This document shows, piece by piece, positions 1 to 9,716 of a DNA stretch of 27,500 nt. Numbering within the stretch: the stretch's first letter is position 1; every line of letters starts with the position of its first letter. Source of the stretch: Nymphaea colorata (taxonomy: Eukaryota; Streptophyta; Magnoliopsida; Nymphaeales; Nymphaeaceae); assembly GCF_008831285.2 (NCBI RefSeq), contig NC_045148.1, positions 22,787,783 to 22,815,282 on the forward strand. The letters run 5' to 3'. Position numbers and translations under genes: made by a program. Below the pieces are notes generated by a model that did no database searches, was not told the origin of the DNA, and saw nothing but the letters and a program-made list of their open reading frames with translations.

Positions 1-3000
1 CAATACTCTTCGGCACACCCCAGTGCTTAACAATGTTCTTCACAAACATCTCCGCCGTCTTCTCTGCTGGACTCTCCTTTGTAGTTGGGATGAACGTGGC
101 ATACTTAGAAAACCTGTCCACAACAACAAAGATAGAGCTGTAGCCATCAACTCGGGGTAAACTCACAATGAAGTCCATAGAGATGCTTTCCCACGGACGC
201 TCCGGAATAGGAAGATGCTCGAGCAGGCCGGCAGGCTTCTGATTAGTCCCTTTGTCCTGCTGGCAGATGAGGCAAGTCTTTACATATGCCTCCACATCAT
301 CACGCATCTGAGGCCAATAGTAGCCACGTTCAAGAAGGGCCAGATTCCGCTCCTGGCCTGGATGGCCAGCCCAAAGCGTATCATGGCACTCCTTTGTTAG
401 CTCCCTTCGGAGATTGCCCCACTTCGGCACGAAAACTCGTCCGCCCTTGGTGAGGAGCAATCCATCTTGCAGCCAGAATCTCCAAGTCTTCCCCACTTCA
501 GCCAAGGGAACCAAGTGTTGGGCCGCTGAGTCTTGCCGCATCCCTTCACGAACCCGCTCGAGGAGCGCGCCCTCCAATTGTGCTTCGGAGGTCCCCGCCC
601 GAGAGGCTGCAAGTTCTGCATTTCTACTCAACGCATCCGCTACCACGTTGGTCTTTCCAACCTTGTACTCCAGAGCGAAATCAAACTCTGCCAAGAATTC
701 CTGCCAACGAGCCTGCTTCGGAGTTAACTTCTTTTGAGTCTTGAAGTAACTCGTGGCCGCATTTTCCGTCTTAACAACGAACTCTGCCCCCAGTAGGTAG
801 TGCCTCCATATGCGCAAGCAATGCACAATGGCGGTCATCTCTCGTTCATGCACCGTGTACCGCTTTTCAGGGTCCTTCAACTTCCGACTCTCAAAGGCAA
901 TCGGATGACCGTCCTGCATCAATACCCCACCAATGGCAAAATCCGAGGCGTATGTGTGTACTTCAAAGGGCTTGGAGTAATCTGGCAACCTGAGGACGGG
1001 CTCTTGTACAAGGGCACGCTTCAGGTCTTCAAAGGCATCCTGGGCGGACTGAGTCCAAATCCAGAATCTATTCTTCTTAAGTAGGTCAGTGAGGGGTGCC
1101 GCTATCAATGAGTACCCCGTGATGAACCGTCGATAGTAATTAGCTAACCCAAGAAAGGACCGCAATTCAGGCACATTTGAGGGCGGCTTCCATTCTTGAA
1201 CAGCCTTCACTTTCTTCGGATCCATTCGCAGCTGGCCATTCCCTACAATGTGGCCGAGGAAACTGATCTCCTGCTGTCCAAAGAGACTCTTCTCCTTCTT
1301 CACGAAGAGATCATTTTCTTTAAGTACTTGGAACACCGTCTTCAAGTGACTGACGTGCTCCTCAAGGTCATTGCTAAAGACCACAATGTCATCAAGGTAG
1401 ACCACCACAAACTTGTCAAGGTAGGGGTAGAATATCTTGTTTATTAGAGTCAAGAAAGTTACAGGGGCATTCGTCAACCCGAATGGCATGACTAGGAACT
1501 CATATGCTCCATAGCGGGTGACGCAAGTGGTCTTTGGTTCATCACCTTCCACAATCCTGACCTGCCAGTAGCCAGAACGAAGGTCCAACTTAGAGAAGAC
1601 CCTCGCCTTGCCCAATTGATCGAACAAGTCCGCAATGAGAGGCAAAGGATACTTGTTCTTCACCGTCACCTTGTTCAAGGCACGATAATCCACACAGAGT
1701 CGCTTAGAGCCATCGTGTTTCGTTTGGAACAATACAGGAGCTCCGAATGGTGCCTTAGAGGGGCGGATGATCCCTGACTCAAGCATGTCATCAAGCTGCC
1801 TTCGCAGCTCCTTCAATTCGGCTGGTCCCATTCTGTAGGGGACCATAGCTGGTGGCTTGGCTCCGAGAACCAAGTCAATTTCATGATCAACTTCACGCCT
1901 CGGGGGTAGGCGCTTGGGCAGCTCGGGGGGCATCACTCCCTCGAACTGCTTGAGGACTGAGGCTAGTCCTGGCGGAATGACTCTCGGCTGAGGGTCATCT
2001 TCTTCTAGATGCACGGCCACGAGGAATGTTTGTTCCCCATGACGCACGCCCTTCTTTAGCTGCATGGCCGACAACATCGGCTGAGACTTGCTCCTGAGGG
2101 AGTGGCAGTGCACTGTGTGGGACTGATCCGCACCCATCAACGTCAATGTGTTGGTCTTTGGCAACATCATTGCATTCTGGCCTCGAAGGAACTCCATCCC
2201 CAAAATCACTTTGAAATCATCCAGAGGTACTACGGAGAAGTTAGTGACTCCCGTCCAGCCCTGAATCTGAACCGTTACACCCTTCGCTTCTCCCAGGATG
2301 GGCCTGGCTTCAGAGTTCACCGTTTTAAGGGTCCTCTGCTGTGGCACAGGCTTCAATCCCACTCGCTCCGCCTCCTCTTTCGAGACGAAGTTATGTGTAG
2401 CTCCGGAGTCTACCATCGCAACAGTAGACGTTCCATTCAGAGTGACGTCTAGGTACATCAGCTCCTTGTTTACCAAACTACTAGACGCTGCGCGGCTTTG
2501 CACAACATTGATCGTCTGAGCGGCACCCATTCGTGTTTGCCCTTCCTCGGTCTCGTCTTCAGTGGCCCTTGCGGCATTGGCCTGCCCGGTAGGTCTCACC
2601 CTCTTCGAACAGACACGCACTTGGTGCTTACCTCCGCAGACCCAGCAAGTCACTTCCCTTGGTGGCCCAGTGTAGTCCTTGCGAAAGAAGGTTTTTCTCT
2701 CGGTTGGCTTCTGGAACACCGATTCATTTTTGTTGTGATCTCGCCGGTCATCTCTCTTACCGCCGTGGTCGGACTTCTTCAAAGCCTTGAAGGTATCAGT
2801 GTAGCTTTTGCGTTGGGTATCTGCCAAGCGCTCGGCTGCCACATATGCTTGCTCCAAGGTCTCTGGGTTCGATCTCTCCACGTCGGTTTGGGCCCAAGAT
2901 TGGAGCCCTATGATGAACCAGTGAAGTTTGTCTTTTTCTGGCATCATAAGCACATCCAACATGACCTTCTGATAAGCCCGGATGTAATCCCTCAAGGCGC

Positions 3001-3655
3001 CAGTTTGCTTTAGGTTTGCAACCAACCTATAAGCATGTCTTTCGGCATCGACGGGCATGAAGTACCCCTTCAGTTGTTTGCGGAAGTCATCGAAGGTAGT
3101 AATCGTGCAATCCCCATTCTCAATGTCTAGCATTTTCTGCCTCCACCAAGCCACAGCATCCCCCTCTAACAACATTGCTGCGGTCTTGATCTTCAGATCT
3201 TCTTCTACGACGTTCTGCAGGTCTAGGTAGTAGTCCACTTGGAACAGAAAGTTGTCGATCGCCCTCGCATCCCGGCTACCACTGTACTTTGCCGGACGTT
3301 GAACGTCGACCCTACTGGTCCTCTCTTGGCTACTACCAGCTGAGTTCGTTCGTAGCAATCTCTGATTTGAAGCCCGAAGTCCAGCAACTTCGTCTTGTAG
3401 GATCTTCACCAAGTCGGAGAGCGATCGGTTCATGGCCACTGACTCGGCCATCTGTTCCCGCATCAACTTCATCTCCTCCTTGAATCCCTCAAAGGTCTCG
3501 GCAGCAAAGCCGAGGGCTTCCTCATGGGTGGCCACATCTACGACCAACCTATTCACCGTTTCTTCCAGGTTTCCCTGGTCATGGGCCGGGCTCGCCTCTT
3601 CTGGACGGGCCGGCTCCTTGCCTTTGGCACCTCGCAGATTGTATTGTGATGCCAT
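1..3655 (-). CDS. Element A gag-pol polyprotein, 3'-partial (gag, protease, RT, RNase H, integrase N-part)
   Basis: The frame opens at an ATG at 3653-3655 (product begins [11 protein letters not shown]) and stays in phase to position 2, about 1218 codons, with no stop seen. It parallels B residue for residue. Visible parts are an N-terminal coiled coil, the gag core, a zinc knuckle [13 protein letters not shown], a protease motif [10 protein letters not shown] with intact DSG, RT with YLDD, RNase H, the integrase HHCC zinc finger and the first catalytic-core motifs up to WGVPKSIV at the edge. Two RNase H active-site positions are changed: the Asp of the family's H-T-D-A-S motif is Tyr (HTYAS), and the Asp of K-T-D-N is Glu (KTEN). 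The frame is open, but RNase H is probably inactive. It lies in the same sense as the rRNA. Confidence 0.88.
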   Translation of the reverse strand, partial: MASQYNLRGAKGKEPARPEEASPAHDQGNLEETVNRLVVDVATHEEALGFAAETFEGFKEEMKLMREQMAESVAMNRSLSDLVKILQDEVAGLRASNQRLLRTNSAGSSQERTSRVDVQRPAKYSGSRDARAIDNFLFQVDYYLDLQNVVEEDLKIKTAAMLLEGDAVAWWRQKMLDIENGDCTITTFDDFRKQLKGYFMPVDAERHAYRLVANLKQTGALRDYIRAYQKVMLDVLMMPEKDKLHWFIIGLQSWAQTDVERSNPETLEQAYVAAERLADTQRKSYTDTFKALKKSDHGGKRDDRRDHNKNESVFQKPTERKTFFRKDYTGPPREVTCWVCGGKHQVRVCSKRVRPTGQANAARATEDETEEGQTRMGAAQTINVVQSRAASSSLVNKELMYLDVTLNGTSTVAMVDSGATHNFVSKEEAERVGLKPVPQQRTLKTVNSEARPILGEAKGVTVQIQGWTGVTNFSVVPLDDFKVILGMEFLRGQNAMMLPKTNTLTLMGADQSHTVHCHSLRSKSQPMLSAMQLKKGVRHGEQTFLVAVHLEEDDPQPRVIPPGLASVLKQFEGVMPPELPKRLPPRREVDHEIDLVLGAKPPAMVPYRMGPAELKELRRQLDDMLESGIIRPSKAPFGAPVLFQTKHDGSKRLCVDYRALNKVTVKNKYPLPLIADLFDQLGKARVFSKLDLRSGYWQVRIVEGDEPKTTCVTRYGAYEFLVMPFGLTNAPVTFLTLINKIFYPYLDKFVVVYLDDIVVFSNDLEEHVSHLKTVFQVLKENDLFVKKEKSLFGQQEISFLGHIVGNGQLRMDPKKVKAVQEWKPPSNVPELRSFLGLANYYRRFITGYSLIAAPLTDLLKKNRFWIWTQSAQDAFEDLKRALVQEPVLRLPDYSKPFEVHTYASDFAIGGVLMQDGHPIAFESRKLKDPEKRYTVHEREMTAIVHCLRIWRHYLLGAEFVVKTENAATSYFKTQKKLTPKQARWQEFLAEFDFALEYKVGKTNVVADALSRNAELAASRAGTSEAQLEGALLERVREGMRQDSAAQHLVPLAEVGKTWRFWLQDGLLLTKGGRVFVPKWGNLRRELTKECHDTLWAGHPGQERNLALLERGYYWPQMRDDVEAYVKTCLICQQDKGTNQKPAGLLEHLPIPERPWESISMDFIVSLPRVDGYSSIFVVVDRFSKYATFIPTTKESPAEKTAEMFVKNIVKHWGVPKSI

Positions 3656-3737
3656 GGCGTTCTCCTCAACAGCAGCAAGTCGGCGTGACGCTCTACACCG
3701 ACTCTCCGATCGCTTCCCCAGTTTGAACAGAGCCTAA

Positions 3738-3749
3738 GCTCTGATACCA
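3738..3749 (-). other. Element A primer-binding site (initiator tRNA-Met type)
   Basis: The minus strand reads TGGTATCAGAGC two bases inside the 5' LTR. This 12-mer is the usual plant PBS complementary to the 3' end of initiator tRNA-Met. Confidence 0.92.
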
Positions 3750-3751
3750 GT

Positions 3752-4171
3752 TGTCACGGGCCGACAACACCGGACCGTGCGGCGCGGTAAACTCTCACCA
3801 GTAAGCCGCAAGCCTTCGCCTCGTTCAAGTGGGCGCAGATCACTTGAACGCTTTCTCGAAAACAAAGGACACAAATTTGCACAAAGAGTGTGGAAAGAAA
3901 ACTCGCAATATATTTCACTTCAAAGAGAAGAGTACATCACGAGGGAAAGCAAGTAAGCTATTACACTTTACTTACAAGGATGGCCGAAGCCGATAACAGA
4001 ATTCCCGATGCCAACCATCCAAAACAAGGAATCCCAATATCACACTTAGGGAGCCGTTTTGGGAGGGTACTCCGACATAGGTGAACAAACTAGCTTACAC
4101 CAAGACTCAACATAAGCAAAGCAAATACAGCAAAAGCAAAGGACTGTACAAACTCTAGACGCAGGGGAACA
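3752..4171 (-). repeat. Element A 5' LTR (420 bp)
   Basis: On the plus strand it starts TGTCACGGGCC beside the PBS and ends GCAGGGGAACA, so it has TG...CA termini. It aligns over its length with the LTRs of B but is clearly diverged, with many substitutions and indels, so it is a separate subfamily and not a product of B. It keeps the segment GACTCAACATAAGCAAAG, which shows that the longer B LTR carries the ancestral form there. It should hold the Pol II promoter and polyadenylation signals of A; I could not fix these positions. Confidence 0.92.
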
Positions 4172-4176
4172 ATCGC
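4172..4176. repeat. Target-site pentamer ATCGC shared by elements A and B
   Basis: These five bases are all that separates the outer end of A's 5' LTR from the outer end of B's 3' LTR. The same pentamer follows B at 9712-9716 and is the natural 25S sequence there (GCGAT on the rRNA strand). It therefore serves as a target-site duplication for both elements. Confidence 0.93.
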
Positions 4177-4582
4177 TGTCACGGGCTGACAACTTCGGCC
4201 CATGCGGCGCGGCAAGAACCTGACTGCCGCAAGCCTTCAAACCACCGAACGGGGCGCAAAAGTAGTTTGAGAAAACAAGTGTATAAAGAATGCTTGTGAA
4301 TAAAGAAATCTCGCAATGTATTCGCTTGAAGAATTAGTACATCACGAGAAAGATAAGTAAGGAGAATGATCTCAACTTTACTTATGTAGGATGGCCGAGG
4401 CCACTTACAGGATTCCCATGCCGATCATCCAAAACAAGAAATCCCAATATTTGACACTTAGACCGGTGGGAGGGTACTCCCTTACAAGTAAACATGCATA
4501 AGCAAATGACTCAACATAAGCAAAGGAAGTACAATGCAAAACAAAGCAAAGGACTGTACAGACTCCCAGACACAGGGGAACA
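4177..4582 (-). repeat. Element B 3' LTR (406 bp)
   Basis: Plus-strand termini are TGTCACGGGC and GGGGAACA. It is nearly identical to 9325-9711 but has an extra 18 bp made by a 10-bp direct repeat (CATAAGCAAA at 4497-4506 and 4515-4524). The 7-bp inverted repeat seen at the inner end of the 5' LTR is broken here by one G-to-A change. Confidence 0.95.
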
Positions 4583-4595
4583 GGCTCCCCCCTTC
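4583..4595 (-). other. Element B polypurine tract
   Basis: The minus strand reads GAAGGGGGGAGCC directly before the 3' LTR. This is the expected primer for plus-strand DNA synthesis. The pol stop codon (4599-4601) lies only a few bases upstream, so there is almost no 3' untranslated spacer. Confidence 0.88.
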
Positions 4596-4598
4596 AAG

Positions 4599-5459
4599 TT
4601 ATGCGCCGTCCTCGGCGCCAGCAGTTTCATGATAGGCCTTGACTTCCAGCGGGTAGCGCTGCTTCATGCGGAATGCATACTCCCAGGTGGGGTTGTGTTC
4701 GCCTATCCACTTCACTTGGTACTTCTTCGGCTCCCCCAAATAGTTTGTCTTGTGCCGAAGAATTTCTTCCATCCGACGGTCCGCCGCTCGCTTGGTCGGC
4801 GGGGCTCGCTGCAGGATCGGGTCTCGTTCTGGAACGCTTCGCTCAGGGTCTTCCTCATCGACATAGAAGGGCTTCAGGTTACAAACATGGAACACTGAAT
4901 GCACCTTAAAGTCTGGCGGCAAGTCTAGCTTGTAGGCTAGCTTTCCGATTCTCTTCAGCACTGTGAAGGGTCCCTCATACTTGCGGATCAATGACCGGTG
5001 TCGACCACGGAAAATGCCCGTGCGATCAGGGTAGAGCTTTATGAGGACTTGATCACCCACCCGGAAGTCCATTGGCCTTCGATTCCGATCTGCAAACTTT
5101 TTCATCTTTTTGGCGGCCTTGTGTAAGAATGCCTTAGCCATTTCCGTCTGGTGTTGCCAATCGCGAACGAACTGGTAGGCAAAAGTGGGTCTTCCCTTTT
5201 CTTGGGCTGCAAGGGTATGTGGCATCAACGGTTGTTGTCCAGTGGCTATTTCGAATGGACTATGTCCAGAAGACTCGCTCTTCTGCAAATTGTAGCAAAA
5301 TTGAGCTACATCCAACAATTTCACCCAATCTTTTTGATTCGCACTGACATAGTGTCGAAGGTATTGTTCCAACAATCCGTTGATTCGTTCAGTTTGGCCG
5401 TCCGTTTGAGGGTGGAAACTTGTTGAGAATAATAAATCCGAACCCAACAAACGAAATAC
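4599..5459 (-). pseudogene. Element B pol, 3' part: integrase core end, C-terminal domain and chromodomain
   Basis: This is the continuation, in the same frame, of the upstream gag-pol reading frame; a single TAA at 5460-5462 separates them. It contains the end of the DDE core (HPQTDGQTERIN, with the catalytic Glu), the integrase C-terminal GPF/Y-like stretch (KYEGPFTVLKRIGKLAYKL) and, in the last 55 residues, a chromodomain-like module (RMEEILRHKTNYLG, then YQVKWIGEHNPTWEY). Chromodomains of this kind define chromoviruses and bind modified chromatin, steering integration. It has no initiator ATG of its own, so it would not be made unless the stop is read through. Confidence 0.9.
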
Positions 5460-8400
5460 TTAGCGCCAAAATTTTCCTGTGAAGCGAGCGTCCCGATCAC
5501 TAACAATGCTTTTCGGCACGCCCCAATGCTTGACAATATGCTTCACGAACAACTCGGCCGTCTTTTCCGTGGGACATTCTTTAGAGGCTGGGATAAAGGT
5601 GGCATACTTTGAAAATCTATCTACAACCACAAGGATGGAGCTGAAGCCGTCAACTTTGGGCAAGATGACGATGAAGTCCATGGAGAGGCATTCCCATGGA
5701 CGTTCTGGAATACGAAGAGGTTCCAGGAGACCGGCAGGCTTCTGGTTTGTTCCCTTGTCCTGCTGACAGATCAAGCATGTTTTCACATATGCTTCAACGT
5801 CGTCGCGCATCTGTGGCCAGTAGTAGCCACGTTCGAGTAGTGCCAGTGTTCGCTCCTGGCCAGGATGGCCAGCCCACAATGAGTCATGACACTCCTTTAG
5901 CAACTCTCGTCGGAGATTGCCCCATCTCGGCACGAACACTCGTCCGCCCTTTGCCATCAAAAGTCCATCTTGTAGCCAAAATCGTCGCGTCTTTCCCGCT
6001 TTCGTTGTTTCGACCAAGTGCTTGGCCACTGGGTCCTGCTTCATGCCTTCTCGAATCCGCCCGAGAAGAGCACCCTCGAGTTGCGCTTCGGATGATGTTG
6101 TCCGGGTAGCTGCCAACTCCGCCTTCCAACTCAGTGCATCGGCTACGACGTTTGTCTTCCCTGCCTTGTATTCCAAGGCAAAATCGAATTCTGCAAGGAA
6201 TTCCTGCCATCGAGCTTGCTTCGGACTCAACTTCTTTTGAGTCTGGAAGTAGCTTGTAGCTACATTATCAGTCTTTACCACGAATTGGGACCCCAATAAG
6301 TAATGCCTCCATGTTCGAAGACAATGAATAATGGCCGTCATTTCCCTTTCATGCACGGAGTACCGTCGCTCTGCGTCTTTCAGCTTCCGACTCTCATAGG
6401 CAACTGGATGACCTTCCTGCATCAAAACTCCACCAATGGCAAAATCTGATGCATCCGTGTGGATTTCAAATTTCCTTGTGTGGTCGGGCAACCTGAGCAA
6501 AGGCTCCTGCGTCAGGGCCCTCTTTAACTTGTCGAAGGCATCTTCTTCGAGATCTTCCCAAGCCCAAGTTCGGTTTTTCTTCAACAAATCAGTGAGAGGC
6601 GCAGTTATCAAAGAATACCCCTCAATGAATCGTCGATAGTAATTTGCCAAACCAAGAAAAGAACGTAGTTTCGGTACATTGGTTGGTGGTTTCCAGTCTC
6701 GAATTGCCCTTACCTTTTCTATGTCCATTCGCAGCTGACCTTTTCCCACAATGTGACCGAGAAAACTGATTTCCGATTGGTCGAATAGGCACTTCTCGCG
6801 CTTCACATAGAGTTCGTTTTCCTCCAATACCTTGAACACTGTTCGCAAGTGTTCCACATGGTCCCTCATGGAGCTGCTGTACACTACAATGTCATCAAGA
6901 TAGACTACCACGAACTTATCTAAGTACGGATAGAATATCTTATTCATTAGAGTCGAAAAAGTGGCTGGGGCATTCGTCAACCCGAACGGCATTACCAAGA
7001 ATTCAAAGGCACCGTAACGAGTGACGCAAGTGGTCTTTGGCTCGTCGCCATCAACAATCTGAACTTGCCAATATCCCGATCTGAGGTCTAACTTGGAAAA
7101 CACTTGAGCTTTGCCTAGTTGATCAAACAGATCTGCAATCAAAGGTAAGGGGTACTTGTTCTTCACCGTTACCTTGTTCAATGCTCGATAATCCACACAT
7201 AGCCTTTTGGAGCCGTCATGCTTCGCTTGGAATAACACTGGTGCACCAAAAGGAGCTTTGGAGGGTCTGATTATACCTCCAGCTAGCATCTCGTTCAACT
7301 GTCGCCGAAGTTCTCTTAATTCTGCAGGGGCCATTCGATATGGTGCCATTGCTGGGGGTTTGGCACCAGGAAGGAGTTCGATGGCATGATCCACCTCACG
7401 TCGAGGTGGCAGCCGTCTAGGGAGCTCCGCGGGCATTGTTCCTGCGAATTCCGCTAAGACAGGCGCAAGCGCCTCTGGGACCAAACCGAGGGAGTCATTA
7501 GTCACTTCCCTGATTGCCACCAAGTACGTTTCTTTGCCGTGCTTGAGGCCTTTCTTCAACTGAAGGGCAGATATCATTGCGGCTTTCCCCTTATCCCTCT
7601 TTATCGATGTTACTGGAACCATACAAGGGGACTTTTCATCCATGATACTGATACTGCGTAGGTGCGGCATTGGGACAATTTTCGCAGTACTGAGGAGCTC
7701 CATGCCTAGGATCATCCGGAAATCATCCATCGGGACCACCGAGAAGTTGGCCCTTCTTGACCAACTCTCAATCTTCACAACCGCATCCCGGGCCACTCCG
7801 TGGATCGGTTTGGCCTCTGAGTTCACCGCCTTCATGCGTAACTCTCCCCTCTCAAGGGTTAGGCCTAGTCTCCTTGCCTCCTCAACTGAGACAAAGTTAT
7901 GTGTGGCTTCCGTGTCTACCATAGCCAAGGTATACCTTCCATTTACCAGGATTTCCAAGTACATGAGATCGTTAGAAGGTGTTGCTGTTACCTTCACTTT
8001 TTCCTCCCTTTTTATGGTGTTTAGAAGTTGAAGTGCACCCATTTTTTGTCCTTCCCCTTCTTCACCTTGTACCGCATTAGCAGATTGCCTTGAAGAGCTT
8101 GCTTGATTGTCCCTGTTTCCACGCTTTGGACATTGTCTTCCTAAGTGATTGCCATCACAAAACCAACAATTCAACACTCTATTCTGAGAGTTGTCGTTTC
8201 TGTGAAAGAAAGTTCTTCTTTCGACTTGGCGCTGAGTTGATGGTTCATCTTTCCGTTCCCTTCGATCATCTTTCTTTCCTCCATGGTCAGGCTTCCTCGA
8301 CGGCTTGAAGGCGTTAGTGTAGCTCTTGCGCTGAGTATCAGCCAAACGTTCTGCTACTACATAAGCATCCTCCAAGGTCTCTGGATTACTCCTTTCCACT

Positions 8401-9113
8401 TCGAATTGTGCCCATGACTGAAGTCCCAAAATGAACCAGTTCAATTTATCTTGTTCTTGCATATCTGGCACATCTAACATCAGCCTTTGATAGGCCCTCA
8501 CGTAATCTCGCAAGGATCCGGTATGGTTTAATTCACCAACCATCCGATAGGCATGGCGTGTCGCATTCGGGGGCATGAAGTAAGTTCTCAACTCTCGCTG
8601 AAAATCATCGAAAGTGTCTATTGTGCATATCCCCTTTTGAATGTCGAGCCTTTTCCTTCTCCACCATGCCACAGCGTCGCCCTCTAGCAACATAGCCGCA
8701 GTCTTGACTTGAAGGTCGTCCCCCATAACGCCTTGCAAGTCCAAGTAGTACTCCACTTGAAATAAAAAGTTGTCGATCACTCGACTATCCCGAGTTCCAT
8801 TGTATTTAGCGGGTCTCTGAACGTCGACCCTCGCTGGCCGATCGTCACCTCCACCTACAGAGATTTGACGCTGTAGTGTGCGGTTCTTTACTTGAAGTTC
8901 CTTGACTTCAGCCTGTAACGCGGTCACTGTGTCCGTCAGTGCCCGATTCATGGCCACTAGGTCGGCCATTTGTTCCCGTAGTACCTTCATCTCGTCCTTC
9001 ATTTCCCCGAAGGACTCAGCTGGATTACCCAACGCTTCTTCATGAGTAGTTACGTCGGTAGCCAGCTTGTTCACCATCTCGGTCAGGTCTTCCTGACCCT
9101 GGGATGTACCCAT
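5460..9113 (-). CDS. Element B gag-pol polyprotein, truncated by a nonsense codon (1217 aa)
   Basis: One continuous frame encodes the structural and replication proteins. Domains by residue: coiled coil about 10-85; gag core about 100-260; zinc knuckle 316-328 ([13 protein letters not shown], spacing CX2CX3HX4C); aspartic protease around 400; RT with VDYRALN (640s) and YLDD (738-741); RNase H with D887 (HTDAS), D949 (KTDN) and D992; integrase zinc finger with H1076, H1082, C1113 and C1116; core D1146 and D1206. It ends in KFWR followed by TAA at 5460-5462, after which the same frame continues with integrase sequence. Two defects are visible: that stop, and the protease motif [10 protein letters not shown] where A has DSG, so the flexible Gly is Glu. 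The ATG chosen matches element A's start position. Confidence 0.93.
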   Translation of the reverse strand: MGTSQGQEDLTEMVNKLATDVTTHEEALGNPAESFGEMKDEMKVLREQMADLVAMNRALTDTVTALQAEVKELQVKNRTLQRQISVGGGDDRPARVDVQRPAKYNGTRDSRVIDNFLFQVEYYLDLQGVMGDDLQVKTAAMLLEGDAVAWWRRKRLDIQKGICTIDTFDDFQRELRTYFMPPNATRHAYRMVGELNHTGSLRDYVRAYQRLMLDVPDMQEQDKLNWFILGLQSWAQFEVERSNPETLEDAYVVAERLADTQRKSYTNAFKPSRKPDHGGKKDDRRERKDEPSTQRQVERRTFFHRNDNSQNRVLNCWFCDGNHLGRQCPKRGNRDNQASSSRQSANAVQGEEGEGQKMGALQLLNTIKREEKVKVTATPSNDLMYLEILVNGRYTLAMVDTEATHNFVSVEEARRLGLTLERGELRMKAVNSEAKPIHGVARDAVVKIESWSRRANFSVVPMDDFRMILGMELLSTAKIVPMPHLRSISIMDEKSPCMVPVTSIKRDKGKAAMISALQLKKGLKHGKETYLVAIREVTNDSLGLVPEALAPVLAEFAGTMPAELPRRLPPRREVDHAIELLPGAKPPAMAPYRMAPAELRELRRQLNEMLAGGIIRPSKAPFGAPVLFQAKHDGSKRLCVDYRALNKVTVKNKYPLPLIADLFDQLGKAQVFSKLDLRSGYWQVQIVDGDEPKTTCVTRYGAFEFLVMPFGLTNAPATFSTLMNKIFYPYLDKFVVVYLDDIVVYSSSMRDHVEHLRTVFKVLEENELYVKREKCLFDQSEISFLGHIVGKGQLRMDIEKVRAIRDWKPPTNVPKLRSFLGLANYYRRFIEGYSLITAPLTDLLKKNRTWAWEDLEEDAFDKLKRALTQEPLLRLPDHTRKFEIHTDASDFAIGGVLMQEGHPVAYESRKLKDAERRYSVHEREMTAIIHCLRTWRHYLLGSQFVVKTDNVATSYFQTQKKLSPKQARWQEFLAEFDFALEYKAGKTNVVADALSWKAELAATRTTSSEAQLEGALLGRIREGMKQDPVAKHLVETTKAGKTRRFWLQDGLLMAKGGRVFVPRWGNLRRELLKECHDSLWAGHPGQERTLALLERGYYWPQMRDDVEAYVKTCLICQQDKGTNQKPAGLLEPLRIPERPWECLSMDFIVILPKVDGFSSILVVVDRFSKYATFIPASKECPTEKTAELFVKHIVKHWGVPKSIVSDRDARFTGKFWR

Positions 9114-9185
9114 CTCGTTGAAATGGGCTACCCCCTTGCCCTTGGCACTTCACAGATTATATTGAGTCGCCAGGGCTTCTTCCTC

Positions 9186-9259
9186 TTCGATCAGCGATCG
9201 TTGAAGGTCTCTTTCGATCAACGATCGTCGAAGGTCTCTTTCGATCAACGATCGTCGGC
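9186..9259 (-). repeat. 27-bp tandem repeat in the element B leader (about 2.7 copies)
   Basis: Units begin TTCGATCA at 9186, 9213 and 9240 with a period of exactly 27 bp, the third copy being partial. The array lies between PBS and gag ATG, in the untranslated leader where packaging or dimerisation signals would sit. The shorter leader of A (3656-3737) lacks it. Each unit holds the self-complementary core CGATC...GATCG. Confidence 0.85.
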
Positions 9260-9310
9260 GTGTAGTTCTACACCGACTATCCAACCGCTTCCCCAGATTG
9301 CCGAACCTGG

Positions 9311-9322
9311 GCTCTGATACCA
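9311..9322 (-). other. Element B primer-binding site (initiator tRNA-Met type)
   Basis: The minus strand reads TGGTATCAGAGC, identical to the PBS of A and two bases from the 5' LTR. Confidence 0.93.
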
Positions 9323-9324
9323 GT

Positions 9325-9711
9325 TGTCACGGGCTGACAACTTCGGCCCGTGCGGCGCGGCAAGAACCTGATTGCCGCAAGCCTTCAAACCACCGAACGG
9401 GCGCAAAAGTAGTTTGAGAAAACAAGTGTATAAAGAATGCTTGTGAATAAAGAAATCTCGCAATGTATTCGCTTGAAGAATTAGTACATCACGAGAAAGA
9501 TAAGTAAGGAGAATCATCTCGACTTTACTTATGTAGGATGGCCGAGGCCACTTACAGGATTCCCATGCCGACCATCCAAAACAAGAAATCCCAATATTTG
9601 ACACTTAGACCAGTGGGAGGGTACTCCCTTACAAGTAAACATGCATAAGCAAAGGAAGTACAATGCAAAACAAAGCAAAGGACTGTACAGACTCCCAGAC
9701 ACAGGGGAACA
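9325..9711 (-). repeat. Element B 5' LTR (387 bp)
   Basis: TG...CA termini, beside the PBS on one side and ATCGC on the other. A perfect 7-bp inverted repeat (CACGGGC at 9328-9334, GCCCGTG at 9346-9352) lies at its inner end. Relative to the 3' LTR it lacks 18 bp between two CATAAGCAAA repeats; A's LTR supports this being a deletion here. Confidence 0.95.
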
Positions 9712-9716
9712 ATCGC
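9712..9716. repeat. Target-site duplication ATCGC, right copy for element B
   Basis: Identical to 4172-4176 and continuous with 25S sequence to its right. On the rRNA strand it reads AAAGCATT then GCGAT, the normal 25S order. Confidence 0.93.

Larger units (their letters stand above)
1..4171 (-). mobile_element. Element A: Ty3/gypsy chromovirus-type LTR retrotransposon, truncated by window edge
   Basis: On the minus strand the order is 5' LTR (3752-4171), PBS (3738-3749), a short leader, then a gag-pol frame running off the left edge inside integrase. The order protease, RT, RNase H, integrase is that of Ty3/gypsy. The protein is closely similar to element B along its whole visible length, so A and B are two subfamilies of one lineage. 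The outer boundary of the 5' LTR is followed directly by ATCGC, which also borders element B. The rest of integrase, the chromodomain region and the 3' LTR lie outside the window, so the age of A cannot be estimated here. Assignment to the Galadriel clade is an inference from the gag zinc-knuckle style and general likeness. Confidence 0.93.
4177..9711 (-). mobile_element. Element B: complete 5.5-kb Ty3/gypsy chromovirus (Galadriel-like) in 25S rDNA
   Basis: All parts are present on the minus strand: 5' LTR 9325-9711, PBS 9311-9322, leader, single-frame gag-pol with C-terminal chromodomain, PPT 4583-4595 and 3' LTR 4177-4582, flanked by the perfect 5-bp duplication ATCGC. The LTRs differ by 6 substitutions over 387 shared positions (about 1.6 percent), one 1-bp indel and one 18-bp indel, so the insertion is young, well under a million years at commonly used plant rates. 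The element is nevertheless defective: one stop in integrase and a changed protease active site. Its orientation matches the 25S rRNA it interrupts. Confidence 0.96.

Noticed and set aside
397-737. Short ORFs opposite to and within the A pol region
   Set aside because: Shadows of the continuous gag-pol frame on the minus strand; the same is true of plus-strand ORFs across 800-3700 and 5151-9042.
4150-4600. A-B tandem explained by recombination between LTRs of one element
   Set aside because: Such an event leaves LTR-internal-LTR-internal-LTR with one shared middle LTR. Here two full and clearly diverged LTRs stand side by side with a target pentamer between.
4494-4909. Plus-strand ORFs over the 3' LTR and pol end of B
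   Set aside because: They run antisense to the integrase C-terminus and chromodomain and have no independent support.
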